Source: Vogesella indigofera
GTDB taxonomy: Bacteria; Pseudomonadota; Gammaproteobacteria; Burkholderiales; Chromobacteriaceae
Length of the DNA stretch: 64,000 nucleotides
NCBI RefSeq assembly: GCF_028548395.1
Contig: NZ_JAQQLA010000004.1
Location: forward strand, 868,001 to 932,000
Direction: 5' to 3'
Shown here: positions 16,238-25,031 of the stretch, in pieces
Layout of the letters: every line of letters starts with the position of its first letter
How positions within the stretch are numbered: the stretch's first letter is position 1
Translations under genes and position numbers: made by a program
The notes under the pieces: generated by a model
Told to the model about the DNA's origin: nothing
The model's database searches: none
Seen by the model: the letters and a program-made list of their open reading frames with translations, nothing else

Positions 16238-17473
16238 ATGAGCAGCAGCCCCGACACCCTGTGGATCAACGCCCGTCTCGCCACCTTCGACGCGGCCAAC
16301 CTTGCGCCCTATGGCGCGCTGGACGGCCACGCACTGTGGCTGCGTGAAGGCCGCATCCACGCCGTGCTGCCGCAAACGCAGGCGCTGGCCACCTTCGCCG
16401 GCAGCGGTGAGGTGCGCGACGCCAAGGGTGCGTGGATCACCCCCGGCTTCATCGACTGCCACACCCACCTGGTGTACGGCGGCAACCGCGCCGCGGAATG
16501 GGAAAAGCGCCTCACCGGCGTGCCCTACCAGCAGATCGCGGCCGAAGGCGGCGGCATCATCTCCACCGTGCGCGCCACCCGCGGCCTGGACGAGGACGAG
16601 CTGGCACTGGTGAGCCTGCCGCGCCTGAAGGCGCTGATGAAGGAAGGCGTGACCACCATCGAGATGAAGTCCGGCTACGGCCTGACGCTGGCGGACGAGC
16701 TGAAGCAGCTGCGCGCCGCGCGCCGGCTGGAAGCCGCGCTGCCGGTGGAAGTGGCCACTACGCTGCTGTCGGCGCACGCGCTGCCGCCGGAATTCGCCGG
16801 TGACGCCGACGGCTACATCCGCCACGTGTGCGAGGTCATCATCCCCGCCGCAGCGCAGGAAGAGCTGGCCGAGGCGGTGGACGTGTTCTGCGAAGGCGTC
16901 GGCTTTTCGCCGGCGCAGACCCGCCAGGTGTTCGAGGCGGCGCAGGCGCATGGTTTGAAAGTGAAAGGTCACGTCGAGCAGCTGTCCAACCTGCATGGCG
17001 CCGCGCTGGTGGCCGAGTTTGGCGGCCTGTCCGCCGACCATATCGAATACCTGGACGACGCCGGCGTCGCCGCGCTGGCCAAGTCCGGCACCGTGGCGGT
17101 GCTGCTGCCCGGTGCCTACTACTTCCTGCGCGAAACGCAGAAACCGCCGGTGGACAAGCTGCGCGCGGCCAAGGTGCCGATGGCGGTATCCACCGACCTG
17201 AACCCCGGCACCAGCCCGTTTGCCTCCATTCGCCTCGCGATGAACCAGGCCTGCGTGCTGTTCGGCCTGACGCCGGAAGAGGCGCTACGCGGCACCACCC
17301 GCCACGCGGCGCAGGCGCTGGGTCGCGGCGCCACCCACGGCCAGCTGGCCGCCGGCTTTGTCGCCGACCTGCTGCTGTGGGACATCGACCATCCGGCCGA
17401 GATCGTATACGGCCTCGGCACCAACCCGCTGACCCGCCGCGTGTTCCGTGGCGTGGTGCAGCACGAGGGATAA
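16238..17473 (+). CDS. hutI: Imidazolonepropionase
   Basis: A 411-residue metal-dependent amidohydrolase that hydrolyses 4-imidazolone-5-propionate to N-formimino-L-glutamate, the third step of histidine breakdown. The metal-binding HxH is in DCHTHLVYGG near residue 72. EMKSGYGLTL, KGHVEQLSN and STDLNPGTSP carry further family residues. It is the first gene behind the HutC-controlled promoter and lies three bases from hutG. A copy of the dispersed motif (GCGGCCAACCTTG, 16292-16304) falls in the first codons. Confidence 0.96.
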   Translation: MSSSPDTLWINARLATFDAANLAPYGALDGHALWLREGRIHAVLPQTQALATFAGSGEVRDAKGAWITPGFIDCHTHLVYGGNRAAEWEKRLTGVPYQQIAAEGGGIISTVRATRGLDEDELALVSLPRLKALMKEGVTTIEMKSGYGLTLADELKQLRAARRLEAALPVEVATTLLSAHALPPEFAGDADGYIRHVCEVIIPAAAQEELAEAVDVFCEGVGFSPAQTRQVFEAAQAHGLKVKGHVEQLSNLHGAALVAEFGGLSADHIEYLDDAGVAALAKSGTVAVLLPGAYYFLRETQKPPVDKLRAAKVPMAVSTDLNPGTSPFASIRLAMNQACVLFGLTPEEALRGTTRHAAQALGRGATHGQLAAGFVADLLLWDIDHPAEIVYGLGTNPLTRRVFRGVVQHEG

Positions 17474-17476
17474 ACC

Positions 17477-18409
17477 ATGACTATCGACATGAGCATGTGG
17501 ACTGGCCGCATTGACGCCGCCGAAGGCGACGCCGCCCGCCGCTGGCACCAGGTAGTGCAGCCGCTGGCCGCCGGCGCCGCGCCCGGCATCGCCATCCTCG
17601 GCTTCGCCTGCGACGAAGGCGTGCGCCGCAACCAGGGCCGCACCGGCGCTGTCGCCGGCCCGCAGGCACTGCGCAAGGCCTTGGCCAATCTGGCCTACCA
17701 CCCGACGCTGCCGCTGTACGACGCCGGCACCATCAGCTGCGACGACGGCGATCTGGACGCCGCACACCAAAGGTTGGCCGCACGCGTCAGCGCCATCGTC
17801 TACGCCGGCCACCTGCCGCTGGTGCTGGGCGGCGGCCACGAGACCGCCTTCGGCCACTGGCTGGGCCTCGCCGACGCGCATCAGGACAAGCGTATCGGCG
17901 TCGTGAACTTCGACGCCCACTTCGACCTGCGCACCGCCGACGAAGCCACCAGCGGCACGCCGTTCGCGCAGATCGCCGCCGAGTGTGCGAAGCGCGGCCA
18001 GCACTTCCGCTACCTGTGCCTGGGCGTCGCCGAAACCGCCAACACCCGCGCGCTGTTCGACGCTGCGGCCAACCTTGGCGCCGAGTGGCGGCTGGACAGC
18101 GACATGACCGCCTGGCAGCTGGCCGATGCCCGCCACCAGCTGGCCGAGTTCATCGACAGCGTCGACGCGGTGTACCTGACCATCGACCTCGACGTGTTGC
18201 CGGCGGCGCAGATGCCGGCGGTGTCGGCCCCGGCCGGCTACGGCGTCGACATCAGCGTGGTGGAAGCGCTGGTCGGCAAGATCGCCAAGAGCGGCAAGCT
18301 GGTCGGTGCCGATCTGGTGGAATTCAACCCCAATTTTGACCAGGACAGCCACGGCGCCAAGGCCGCCGCGCGACTGGCATGGTCGATCACGCGCCAACTG
18401 CGGCGCTGA
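17477..18409 (+). CDS. hutG: Formimidoylglutamase
   Basis: A 310-residue arginase-family manganese enzyme that hydrolyses N-formimino-L-glutamate to glutamate and formamide. Metal-ligand motifs are [11 protein letters not shown] near 112, FDAHFDLRT near 145 and TIDLDVLPA near 235. It sits between hutI and hutU with a three-base gap upstream. Its presence, with no hutF seen, points to the direct formamide route. Two copies of the 13-mer are embedded in the coding sequence (17770 and 18064). Confidence 0.95.
   Translation: MTIDMSMWTGRIDAAEGDAARRWHQVVQPLAAGAAPGIAILGFACDEGVRRNQGRTGAVAGPQALRKALANLAYHPTLPLYDAGTISCDDGDLDAAHQRLAARVSAIVYAGHLPLVLGGGHETAFGHWLGLADAHQDKRIGVVNFDAHFDLRTADEATSGTPFAQIAAECAKRGQHFRYLCLGVAETANTRALFDAAANLGAEWRLDSDMTAWQLADARHQLAEFIDSVDAVYLTIDLDVLPAAQMPAVSAPAGYGVDISVVEALVGKIAKSGKLVGADLVEFNPNFDQDSHGAKAAARLAWSITRQLRR
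17770..17782 (+). repeat. 13-mer dispersed motif copy in hutG
   Basis: Exact AAGGTTGGCCGCA inside coding sequence, encoding part of Q-R-L-A-A. Confidence 0.85.
18064..18076 (-). repeat. 13-mer dispersed motif copy in hutG
   Basis: Exact TGCGGCCAACCTT in coding sequence, read as A-A-N-L. This second copy in the same gene has opposite orientation to the first. Confidence 0.85.
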
Positions 18410-18495
18410 CAGCATTCCGCTGTGCGGCGCAAACCGGCGGCGGCTTACGTAGTGAACAACACCTGACAGAGCAAGACCCGATAGGAGCAACTCCC

Positions 18496-20184
18496 ATGAC
18501 TGACCCGCGTTTTGACGCTAGCCGCGTAATCCGTGCCCCGCACGGCACCGAACTGCACTGCAAGAACTGGATCGCCGAAGCGGCCTACCGCATGATCCAG
18601 AACAACCTCGACCCGGACGTCGCCGAGAACCCGCAGGCGCTGGTGGTGTACGGTGGCATCGGCCGTGCCGCACGCAACTGGGAGTGCTACGACCAGATCC
18701 TGGCATCGCTGAAAGACCTCAACGAAGACGAAACCCTGCTGGTGCAATCCGGCAAGCCGGTCGGCGTGTTCAAGACCCACGCCAACGCCCCGCGCGTGCT
18801 GCTGGCCAACTCCAACCTGGTGCCGAAGTGGGCCAACTGGGAACACTTCAACGAACTGGACCGCAAGGGCCTGTTCATGTACGGCCAGATGACCGCCGGC
18901 AGCTGGATCTACATCGGCTCGCAGGGCATCGTGCAAGGTACTTTTGAAACGTTTGTAGAAGCCGGCCGCCAGCACTACAACAACGACCTGTCGGGCAAGT
19001 GGATCCTGACCGCCGGCCTCGGCGGCATGGGTGGCGCCCAGCCGCTGGCCGCTACCCTGGCCGGTGCCTGCTCGCTGAACATCGAATGCCAGCAGAGCAG
19101 CATCGACTTCCGCCTGCGTACCCGCTACGTGGACAAGCAGGCGCGCGACATCGACCACGCGCTGGAACTGATCAAGGAACACACTTCCCGCAAGGAAGCG
19201 GTGTCCATCGCGCTGCTGGGTAACGCCGCCGACATCCTGCCGGAGCTGGTGAAACGTGCGAAGGCTGGCAGTATCAAGCCGGATCTGGTGACCGACCAGA
19301 CCTCCGCCCACGACCTGATCAACGGCTACCTGCCGATCGGCTGGACGGTGGAACAGTGGAAAGACGCGCAGCGCGAGCCGGAACTGCACGCCCGCCTCAC
19401 CGACGAAGCTGCCAACAGCTGCGCGGTGCACGTACAGGCGATGCTGGACTTCCAGGCGATGGGCATCCCGACCGTCGATTACGGCAACAACATCCGTCAG
19501 GTCGCCTTCGACAAGGGCGTGAAGAACGCGTTTGATTTCCCGGGCTTCGTGCCGGCCTACATCCGTCCGCTGTTCTGCGAAGGCAAGGGTCCGTTCCGCT
19601 GGGTGGCACTGTCCGGCGATCCGGAAGACATCTACAAGACCGATGCCAAGATCAAGGAACTGTTCCCTGACAACAAGCACACCCACCGCTGGCTGGACAT
19701 GGCACGCGAGCGCATCAGCTTCCAGGGTCTGCCGGCACGTATCTGCTGGCTGGGTCTGGGCGAACGCCACATCGCCGGCCTGGCCTTCAACGAGATGGTC
19801 AAGAACGGCGAGCTGAAGGCGCCGATCGTGATCGGCCGCGACCACCTGGACACCGGCTCGGTGGCCAGCCCGAACCGCGAAACCGAGGCGATGAAGGACG
19901 GCACCGATGCCGTATCCGACTGGCCGCTGTTGAACGCGCTGCTGAACACCGCCGGCGGCGCCAGCTGGGTATCGCTGCACCACGGTGGCGGCGTGGGCAT
20001 GGGCTACTCGCAGCACTCCGGCATGGTGATCGTGGCTGACGGCACCGACGCCGCCGCCGAGCGCCTGGCGCGCGTGCTGGTCAACGACTGCGGCTCCGGC
20101 GTGATGCGCCACGCCGACGCTGGCTACGAGCAGGCAATTGCCGCGGCCAAGCGCTTCGGCCTCAAGCTGCCGATGATCAAGTAA
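18496..20184 (+). CDS. hutU: Urocanate hydratase
   Basis: A 562-residue NAD-dependent urocanase that converts urocanate to imidazolonepropionate, the second step of the pathway. The NAD-binding loop is GLGGMGGAQ near 174. The PROSITE-type signature [10 protein letters not shown] holds the conserved cysteine at about residue 417. AGGAGC precedes ATG 18496. It follows hutG by 86 bases without an obvious terminator and is probably in the same transcript. Length matches the family. Confidence 0.97.
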   Translation: MTDPRFDASRVIRAPHGTELHCKNWIAEAAYRMIQNNLDPDVAENPQALVVYGGIGRAARNWECYDQILASLKDLNEDETLLVQSGKPVGVFKTHANAPRVLLANSNLVPKWANWEHFNELDRKGLFMYGQMTAGSWIYIGSQGIVQGTFETFVEAGRQHYNNDLSGKWILTAGLGGMGGAQPLAATLAGACSLNIECQQSSIDFRLRTRYVDKQARDIDHALELIKEHTSRKEAVSIALLGNAADILPELVKRAKAGSIKPDLVTDQTSAHDLINGYLPIGWTVEQWKDAQREPELHARLTDEAANSCAVHVQAMLDFQAMGIPTVDYGNNIRQVAFDKGVKNAFDFPGFVPAYIRPLFCEGKGPFRWVALSGDPEDIYKTDAKIKELFPDNKHTHRWLDMARERISFQGLPARICWLGLGERHIAGLAFNEMVKNGELKAPIVIGRDHLDTGSVASPNRETEAMKDGTDAVSDWPLLNALLNTAGGASWVSLHHGGGVGMGYSQHSGMVIVADGTDAAAERLARVLVNDCGSGVMRHADAGYEQAIAAAKRFGLKLPMIK

Positions 20185-20205
20185 ATCCGCGTGCGGCCAG
20201 CCCAC

Positions 20206-20218
20206 AAGGTTGGCCGCA
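20206..20218 (+). repeat. 13-mer dispersed motif copy between hutU and hutH
   Basis: Exact AAGGTTGGCCGCA. A partial inverted arm (TGCGGCCA, 20192-20199) makes a weak hairpin that could modulate hutH read-through. Confidence 0.8.
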
Positions 20219-20271
20219 GCACCGACACATCTGTCGCGGCCAAACTGTCGCCGCGCAAAGGAAGGACCATC

Positions 20272-21807
20272 ATGACCACCATCACCATTACCCCGGGCAA
20301 GCTGACGCTGGCCCAACTGCGCCTGATCGCCCGTGACGCCTCCGTGCAACTGGCACTGGACCCGGCCGCCCACGCCGCCATCGACGCCTCCGCCGCCACC
20401 GTGGCGCGCGTGCTGGCCGAAAACCGTACCGTGTACGGCATCAACACCGGTTTCGGCCTGCTGGCCAACACCAAGATCGCCGCCGACGAGCTGGAACTGC
20501 TGCAACGCTCCATCGTGCTGTCGCACGCCGCCGGCATCGGCCAGCCGATGAAGGACTCCACCGTGCGCCTGATCATGGCGCTGAAGATCAACTCGCTGTC
20601 GCGCGGCTTCTCCGGCATCCGCCGTCTGGTGCTGGAAGCGATGATCACCCTGTTCAACAAGGGCATCTACCCGGTGATCCCGCAGAAGGGTTCCGTCGGC
20701 GCCTCCGGCGACCTGGCACCGCTGTCGCACATGAGCGCGGTGCTGATCGGCGAAGGCGAAGCCTTCGTGAACGGCGACCGCGTACACGGTGGTGACGCGA
20801 TGCGCGCCGCCGGTCTGGAACCGATCGTGCTGGCCCCGAAAGAGGGCCTCGCGCTGCTGAACGGCACCCAAGCGTCCACCGCCTTCGCGCTGGAAGGCCT
20901 GTTCGCCGCCGAAGACCTGTACGTTGCGGCCTCCGTCGCCGGCGCGATGTCGGTGGAAGCCGCCCAGGGCAGCCGCACCCCGTTCGACGACCGCATCCAC
21001 CAGGTACGCGGCCATCAGGGCCAGATCGACGCCGCCGCGCAATACCGCGCGCTGCTGGGTGCCGGCTCGCAGATCGCCGACTCGCACGCCAACTGCGGCA
21101 AGGTGCAAGACCCGTACAGCCTGCGCTGCCAGCCGCAGGTAATGGGCGCCTGCCTGACCCAGATCCGCCAGTCGTCCGAAGTGCTGCTGGTGGAAGCCAA
21201 CTCCGTTTCCGACAACCCGCTGGTATTCGCCGACGACAACGACATCCTGTCCGGCGGCAACTTCCACGCCGAGCCGGTAGCGTTCGCAGCCGACAACCTG
21301 GCGCTGGCGATTGCCGAAATCGGCTCGCTGTCCGAACGCCGCATGGCGCTCTTGATCGACAGCAACCTGTCCAAGCTGCCACCGTTCTTGGTCAACAACG
21401 GCGGCGTGAACTCCGGCTTCATGATCGCCCAGGTTACCGGTGCGGCACTGGCCTCCGAGAACAAGTCGCTGGCGCACCCGGCGTCCGTCGACAGCCTGCC
21501 GACCTCCGCCAACCAGGAAGACCACGTATCGATGGCCACCTTCGCCGGCCGCCGCCTGCGCGACATGGCCGACAACACCGCCGGCATCCTGGCCGTCGAG
21601 CTGCTGGCCGCCTGCCAAGGCGTGGACTTCCGCGCCCCGAACAAGGCCGCCGACGCGCTGGAAAGCGCCAAGGCCATGCTGCGCGCCGAAGTAGCGTTCT
21701 ACGACAAAGACCGCTACTTCGCTCCGGACATCGAAAAAGCCTGCGCACTGATCCAGCGTGCCGAGTACAACCGCTTCGCCATCGACGGCCTGCTGCCGTC
21801 GCTGTAA
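20272..21807 (+). CDS. hutH: Histidine ammonia-lyase
   Basis: A 511-residue enzyme that deaminates histidine to urocanate, the first step of the pathway and the source of the HutC inducer. The Ala-Ser-Gly triad that cyclises to the MIO cofactor is at about 144-146 within [21 protein letters not shown] near 60 and the C-terminal [12 protein letters not shown] region are typical. AAGGAAGG precedes the ATG. It is last in the operon and is followed by a 20-base motif palindrome and a strong terminator. Confidence 0.97.
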   Translation: MTTITITPGKLTLAQLRLIARDASVQLALDPAAHAAIDASAATVARVLAENRTVYGINTGFGLLANTKIAADELELLQRSIVLSHAAGIGQPMKDSTVRLIMALKINSLSRGFSGIRRLVLEAMITLFNKGIYPVIPQKGSVGASGDLAPLSHMSAVLIGEGEAFVNGDRVHGGDAMRAAGLEPIVLAPKEGLALLNGTQASTAFALEGLFAAEDLYVAASVAGAMSVEAAQGSRTPFDDRIHQVRGHQGQIDAAAQYRALLGAGSQIADSHANCGKVQDPYSLRCQPQVMGACLTQIRQSSEVLLVEANSVSDNPLVFADDNDILSGGNFHAEPVAFAADNLALAIAEIGSLSERRMALLIDSNLSKLPPFLVNNGGVNSGFMIAQVTGAALASENKSLAHPASVDSLPTSANQEDHVSMATFAGRRLRDMADNTAGILAVELLAACQGVDFRAPNKAADALESAKAMLRAEVAFYDKDRYFAPDIEKACALIQRAEYNRFAIDGLLPSL

Positions 21808-21820
21808 GGGTGGGGTAGCT

Positions 21821-21840
21821 TGCGGCCAACGTTGGCCGCA
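21821..21840. repeat. Perfect 20-bp palindrome of the dispersed motif
   Basis: TGCGGCCAACGTTGGCCGCA, two overlapping inverted copies sharing the centre. It lies between the hutH stop and its terminator. Confidence 0.85.
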
Positions 21841-21853
21841 GCGTGATGTGAAC

Positions 21854-21886
21854 AAGGGCAAGCCTGATGAGGGCTTGCCCTTTTGT
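21854..21886 (+). terminator. Rho-independent terminator of the hut operon
   Basis: Perfect 11-base arms at 21854-21864 and 21872-21882 with a 7-base loop are followed by a short T-tract (TTTTGTTGT). Position and stem strength make it the end of hutIGUH. Confidence 0.88.
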
Positions 21887-21939
21887 TGTGACTAACGGTT
21901 ATGATAGCTGGGTGACAGGAAAAACCAATAGGTAGATAA

Positions 21940-21968
21940 GTAGCACGGATCAACCACAGGTGCATCCG
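21940..21968 (+). repeat. REP-like element, left of the TIR island
   Basis: A 29-base stretch beginning GTAGCACGGAT and ending TGCATCCG has self-complementary ends (GGAT/ATCC). It matches 23 of 29 bases of a same-orientation copy at 23362-23390, on the other side of the TIR gene. Confidence 0.6.
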
Positions 21969-22098
21969 AGAGGAGGCTTTGGCGGGAGATGGCAAGGCTG
22001 CGTTGAGGGGCCCATACTATGCCTTATCTAGACTACGAAATGAACCATATAGAATATAAATTTAGTATTGTTTTTCAATCATAATATAAGGGTTTACG

Positions 22099-22908
22099 AT
22101 GAAAATATTTGTAAGTTGGTCTGGAAAACGTAGCCGGGCAATTGCAGAACTGATAAGTGACTGGTTGAAATGTGTCATTCAGGCATCCCAACCATGGATA
22201 TCAACCAGAGATATTGATCGTGGTGCAATATGGTTTTCTGAAATCAATGACAAACTAAAAGATGTGTCGGTTGGGATTGTTTGTTTAACTCAGGAAAATA
22301 AGGATAAGCCATGGATTCTTTTTGAAACTGGAGCACTTACTAAGGGGCTGACAACAAACAGGGTATGTACTTTTTTAATTGATCTGCAGCCTAGTGATTT
22401 GCAAGACCCCCTAGCTCAATTTAATCATACACTTCCAGAGTCTAGTAGTGTATGGGAGTTAGTTAGAACAATTAATAATTGCCTTGATGAAAAGTCACTT
22501 GACGAAAGAATATTGAGACAAGTTTTTGATACATACTGGGATCAATTTGATAAAAAATTTAAACTAGCATTAACCGAAAATCCATTAGGTGAAGTTTCAC
22601 CACCTAGATCTGAAGAAGATATTCTTTCAGAAATTCTTGCCAACACTAGAAACATGGCCAGAAGAATTCGTGATCTTGAAATGGAAGTTAATAGCAAATC
22701 GATCCACACAAGCACTGAAAATCATTTCAATTCGGATGATGACTTTCATATTGAGAAAAGAATTTTGAGCATGATTAATGCTGGAAAACTCTCTAACGAA
22801 GAATTAATCTCTTATTTAAAAAGCCAAAACTATTCAGAATCATATATCAACAGTAAATTAAAAAAATATGCTGGCAATAAAAACCAATCACCTAATGGAA
22901 AAATATAA
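22099..22908 (+). CDS. Orphan TIR-domain protein, likely NAD-cleaving immune effector
   Basis: A 269-residue protein. The first ~140 residues form a TIR-like domain: strand MKIFVSWSG, an ISTRDIDRG loop, strand VGIVCLT and PWILFETGAL. W72 and E76 form a WxxxE motif, with E76 the presumed catalytic glutamate of NAD-hydrolysing TIRs. Residues ~170-205 are a charged helix or coiled coil. A lysine-rich helical tail at ~220-265 may serve oligomerisation or sensing. The gene is strongly AT-rich (about one third G+C by eye) among GC-rich neighbours and has no codon-usage kinship with them, so recent transfer is likely. No Thoeris, CBASS or Argonaute partner is adjacent. An anti-phage role is inference. 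Confidence 0.8.
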   Translation: MKIFVSWSGKRSRAIAELISDWLKCVIQASQPWISTRDIDRGAIWFSEINDKLKDVSVGIVCLTQENKDKPWILFETGALTKGLTTNRVCTFLIDLQPSDLQDPLAQFNHTLPESSSVWELVRTINNCLDEKSLDERILRQVFDTYWDQFDKKFKLALTENPLGEVSPPRSEEDILSEILANTRNMARRIRDLEMEVNSKSIHTSTENHFNSDDDFHIEKRILSMINAGKLSNEELISYLKSQNYSESYINSKLKKYAGNKNQSPNGKI

Positions 22909-23025
22909 ATAAAAAAGCACCGCCTAATATTCACCGCATTACATCAAAATTTGGCAACGTGGTAAGTCGGCCATGCAGGTTAGTGCTTATTTTTCCAAAC
23001 CCAGCTTTCACCGCGCAGCAATACA

Positions 23026-23065
23026 AAGGTTGGCCGCAAGCCGTCACGGGTTTGCGGCCAACCTT
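23026..23065. repeat. Inverted 13-mer pair
   Basis: Exact AAGGTTGGCCGCA at 23026-23038 and TGCGGCCAACCTT at 23053-23065, with a 14-base loop. A T-run follows on the plus strand, so it may terminate plus-strand transcripts from the TIR side. Confidence 0.85.
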
Positions 23066-23094
23066 GTTTTTGTCTAGCGACTCCGCTGCGCGGA

Positions 23095-23320
23095 TGTTTT
23101 TATCTGCCGCTTTCCGCGCGGCGGCGGCTCCCTTTCTTTTGCTTCGCCAAAAAGAAAGGAAGCAAAGAAAAGGCGACCCGAAGGCGCCGGAATTCCCGCA
23201 AAAACGGTCACCAGCCCGGCGCCGCCCATACGCTGCGCTCAAAAGGGGGCGGCTTGTTTCCGGGCTGGCGGCCGTTTTTACGGCCGGCACCAACGGGAGC
23301 GGGGCACGCCGGTTCGGAGC
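23095..23320. repeat. Probable dispersed intergenic repeat with strong hairpin
   Basis: CCTTTCTTTTG and CAAAAAGAAAGG (23130-23160) form a hairpin, followed by a GC-rich part with AAAACGG/CCGTTTTT complementarity (about 23202-23283). Similar sequence recurs in many betaproteobacterial genomes, often annotated as small hypothetical genes; that recognition is from memory. Confidence 0.5.
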
Positions 23321-23361
23321 CGACTAGCGGGTCGAACACGGCAAGTCAGGTCTGTAGACAC

Positions 23362-23390
23362 GTAGCCTGGATAAGCCGCAGGCGCATCCG
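23362..23390 (+). repeat. REP-like element, right of the TIR island
   Basis: GTAGCCTGGATAAGC to GCGCATCCG, with GGAT/ATCC self-complementary ends. Direct-repeat partner of 21940-21968. Confidence 0.6.
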
Positions 23391-23438
23391 GGGAGTCCAC
23401 TCACCCGGAGGCCCAATGCTCACTGCGGATGAATGGCA

Positions 23439-23478
23439 AAGGTTGGCCGCAAGCCATCACCGCCTTGCGGCCAACCTT
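23439..23478. repeat. Inverted 13-mer pair
   Basis: Exact AAGGTTGGCCGCA at 23439-23451 and its inverse at 23466-23478. Loop length (14) equals that of the pair at 23026-23065, and the loop sequences share AGCC.TCAC. Confidence 0.85.
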
Positions 23479-23529
23479 TGGGGCGAGGGCTAGACCCGCG
23501 ACAGGCAAACAAGCCGCCGTCAGACATGA

Positions 23530-23553
23530 CAACGGCTCCCGCGGGAGCCGTTG
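23530..23553 (-). terminator. Palindromic hairpin after the DUF1059 gene
   Basis: CAACGGCTCCCG and its exact inverse form a 24-base perfect palindrome 28 bases past the stop of the minus-strand gene. No long T-run follows. Confidence 0.6.
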
Positions 23554-23580
23554 GTTGTGGTTTGCCGTGCCGGCCTCGTG

Positions 23581-23778
23581 TCAGTGCGCGGCGGGTTCGT
23601 CCTTGAACATCTGGCGTAATTGCTCGCGCATTTCCGGTGTGTCCGGATAGCCGTGTACCGTTACCGCATGCTGTACGGCGGCGGCGAGCAGTTCGTCTTC
23701 ACTGTCGGCGGCAATCGAGACGGTGCATTGTGGTGGGCTGCCGCTGTGTTCGCGGCAGTCGATGAGTTTCCTGGCCAT
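23581..23778 (-). CDS. DUF1059-family small protein
   Basis: A 65-residue protein matching the DUF1059 pattern: an N-terminal MARKLIDCREH strand with one Cys, then SIAADSEDELLAAAVQHAVTVHGYPDTPEM. The family's function is unknown; it is a small soluble fold. GAGGAAC precedes ATG 23778. The frame continues 40 codons upstream without a good ribosome site, so the short form is preferred. It is monocistronic with a palindromic terminator. Confidence 0.8.
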   Translation of the reverse strand: MARKLIDCREHSGSPPQCTVSIAADSEDELLAAAVQHAVTVHGYPDTPEMREQLRQMFKDEPAAH

Positions 23779-24230
23779 GATTTGTTCCTCGGCCCCCTCG
23801 GGGACGTGCACACCATGCGCATGGCGACACCCCGATACTGTGATGGGTTCTTGCTTGTTGGCACCTGGGTTATAGCATTTTCCCTTGCGCGCCAACACGC
23901 CAACTTGGGCGGGCCGGCTGGAGCCGCCCGGCGTTGACCACGCAGCAACAGCAAGGTTGGCCGCACGCCGTCACGGTGTTGCGGCCAACCTTGTTTCGGC
24001 CTGCCATGAACGACATGGGTGATGCTGACGACCGCCAGCCAGCGCTGGCTGGGTGCGACAAACGGCGCGGTGCGCAGCAAGGGCGAGGACGGGGCAGGCC
24101 GCCAGCCCACCGCAACTCGCCATGGCTGCGTCATCGCCGCAGCGGCGCCACCCATTTCATGCGCGCGGCATTGTGATGACGCCGCACAGCGGCTAAGCTT
24201 GCCGCTTCGATCCTGCGTCCGGAGCCCGTC
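23779..24230. other. Intergenic region without a gene
   Basis: Apart from the inverted 13-mer pair at 23953-23992, I see no gene, RNA or clear promoter in these 450 bases. Confidence 0.6.
23953..23992. repeat. Inverted 13-mer pair
   Basis: Exact AAGGTTGGCCGCA at 23953-23965 and inverse at 23980-23992, again with a 14-base loop (CGCCGTCACGGTGT), nearly the same as in the pair at 23026. Third such element within 1 kb. Confidence 0.85.
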
Positions 24231-25031
24231 ATGGCCCTCACCCAACTGTTCGTCCATCCGCTGAAATCCTGCCGCGGCAATGCGCTGCACCACGCCGAGG
24301 TCACGCCGCAGGGGCTGCGCGACGACCGCGTGTGGCTGGCCAGCCGCGCCGACGGCCAGTTCATCAGCGCGCGCAGCCACCCGCGGCTGGTGCAGGTCGG
24401 CGTCACGCGGCAGGACGACGGTCAGTGGTGCTTCACCGCGCCGGGAATGCCGCCGCTGCTGACCAGCCCGGCCAGCTACCGGCAGCGGGTGCCGGCCACG
24501 GTGTGGAAATCCACGTTCAGCGCGCTGCACGGCGACGCGGCGGCCGACGCCTGGCTCAGCCACTATCTCGGCGAACCGCTGCGGCTGCTGTGGCTGGGCG
24601 ACTCCACCCGCGTGCAGAAAACTACCGCCGACAGGCTGTCGTTCGCCGACGGCTATCCCTATCTGCTGCTGAGCGAGGCATCGCTGGCCGATCTCAACAG
24701 CCGGCTGGACAGCCCGGTGAGCATGCGCCACTTCCGCCCCAATCTGGTGGTGGACGACACCTTCGCCTTTGAGGAAGACGAGTGGCGCCGCTTCCGCATC
24801 GGCGCCATCGAGTTCGAGGTGGTCAGCCGCTGCACCCGCTGCGTGCTGACCACCGTCGATCCGGACAGCGCGCAGCCCGATCCGCAGCGGCAGCCACTGG
24901 CAACGCTGCTCGGCTACCGCCGGCTGGCGGAGGGGGTGTGCTTCGGCGTGAACGTGATTGCGCGCAACAGCGGCACGCTGCAGCTGGGCGATGCGGTGGA
25001 GGTGCTGGACAGTGCGCTGGCCTTCGATTAA
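24231..25031 (+). CDS. MOSC-domain protein (YcbX/mARC-like)
   Basis: A 266-residue protein. An N-terminal MOSC beta-barrel (LTQLFVHPLKSCRG, GLRDDRVWLAS) is followed by the MOSC domain with GYPYLLLSEASLADLN, MRHFRPNLVV and RCTRCVLTTVDPD. The conserved Cys that binds molybdenum cofactor in mARC/YcbX proteins is present in RCTRC. These proteins reduce N-hydroxylated compounds with a redox partner; the usual C-terminal 2Fe-2S domain of YcbX is absent here. CGGAG precedes the ATG. The 3' end overlaps the next gene by 20 bases. Confidence 0.88.
   Translation: MALTQLFVHPLKSCRGNALHHAEVTPQGLRDDRVWLASRADGQFISARSHPRLVQVGVTRQDDGQWCFTAPGMPPLLTSPASYRQRVPATVWKSTFSALHGDAAADAWLSHYLGEPLRLLWLGDSTRVQKTTADRLSFADGYPYLLLSEASLADLNSRLDSPVSMRHFRPNLVVDDTFAFEEDEWRRFRIGAIEFEVVSRCTRCVLTTVDPDSAQPDPQRQPLATLLGYRRLAEGVCFGVNVIARNSGTLQLGDAVEVLDSALAFD

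Larger units (their letters stand above)
22909..23580. other. Repeat-rich intergenic region, no credible gene
   Basis: This 670-base stretch holds, in order, an inverted 13-mer pair, a repeat with a strong hairpin, a REP-like element, a second inverted 13-mer pair and a palindromic terminator. A 122-codon open frame at 22959-23327 crosses the first two repeats and looks repeat-derived. Confidence 0.7.

Noticed and set aside
18445..21861. Very long open frame (over 1100 codons) on the minus strand
   Set aside because: It runs antisense to hutU and hutH, shows the low-complexity G/A/V/H/Q-rich composition of a GC-skewed shadow frame, and matches no family. The hut genes have clear motifs.
22099..22908. 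Thoeris or CBASS locus
   Set aside because: Only the TIR protein is present; no SIR2/SLOG protein, cyclase or second effector lies within several kilobases.
22959..23327. 122-codon open frame right of the TIR gene
   Set aside because: It crosses the inverted 13-mer pair and the hairpin repeat, so it is best read as repeat-derived sequence, not a gene.
23026..23992. CRISPR array
   Set aside because: The repeated units are only three, spaced about 400-500 bases apart, palindromic and without spacers or cas genes.
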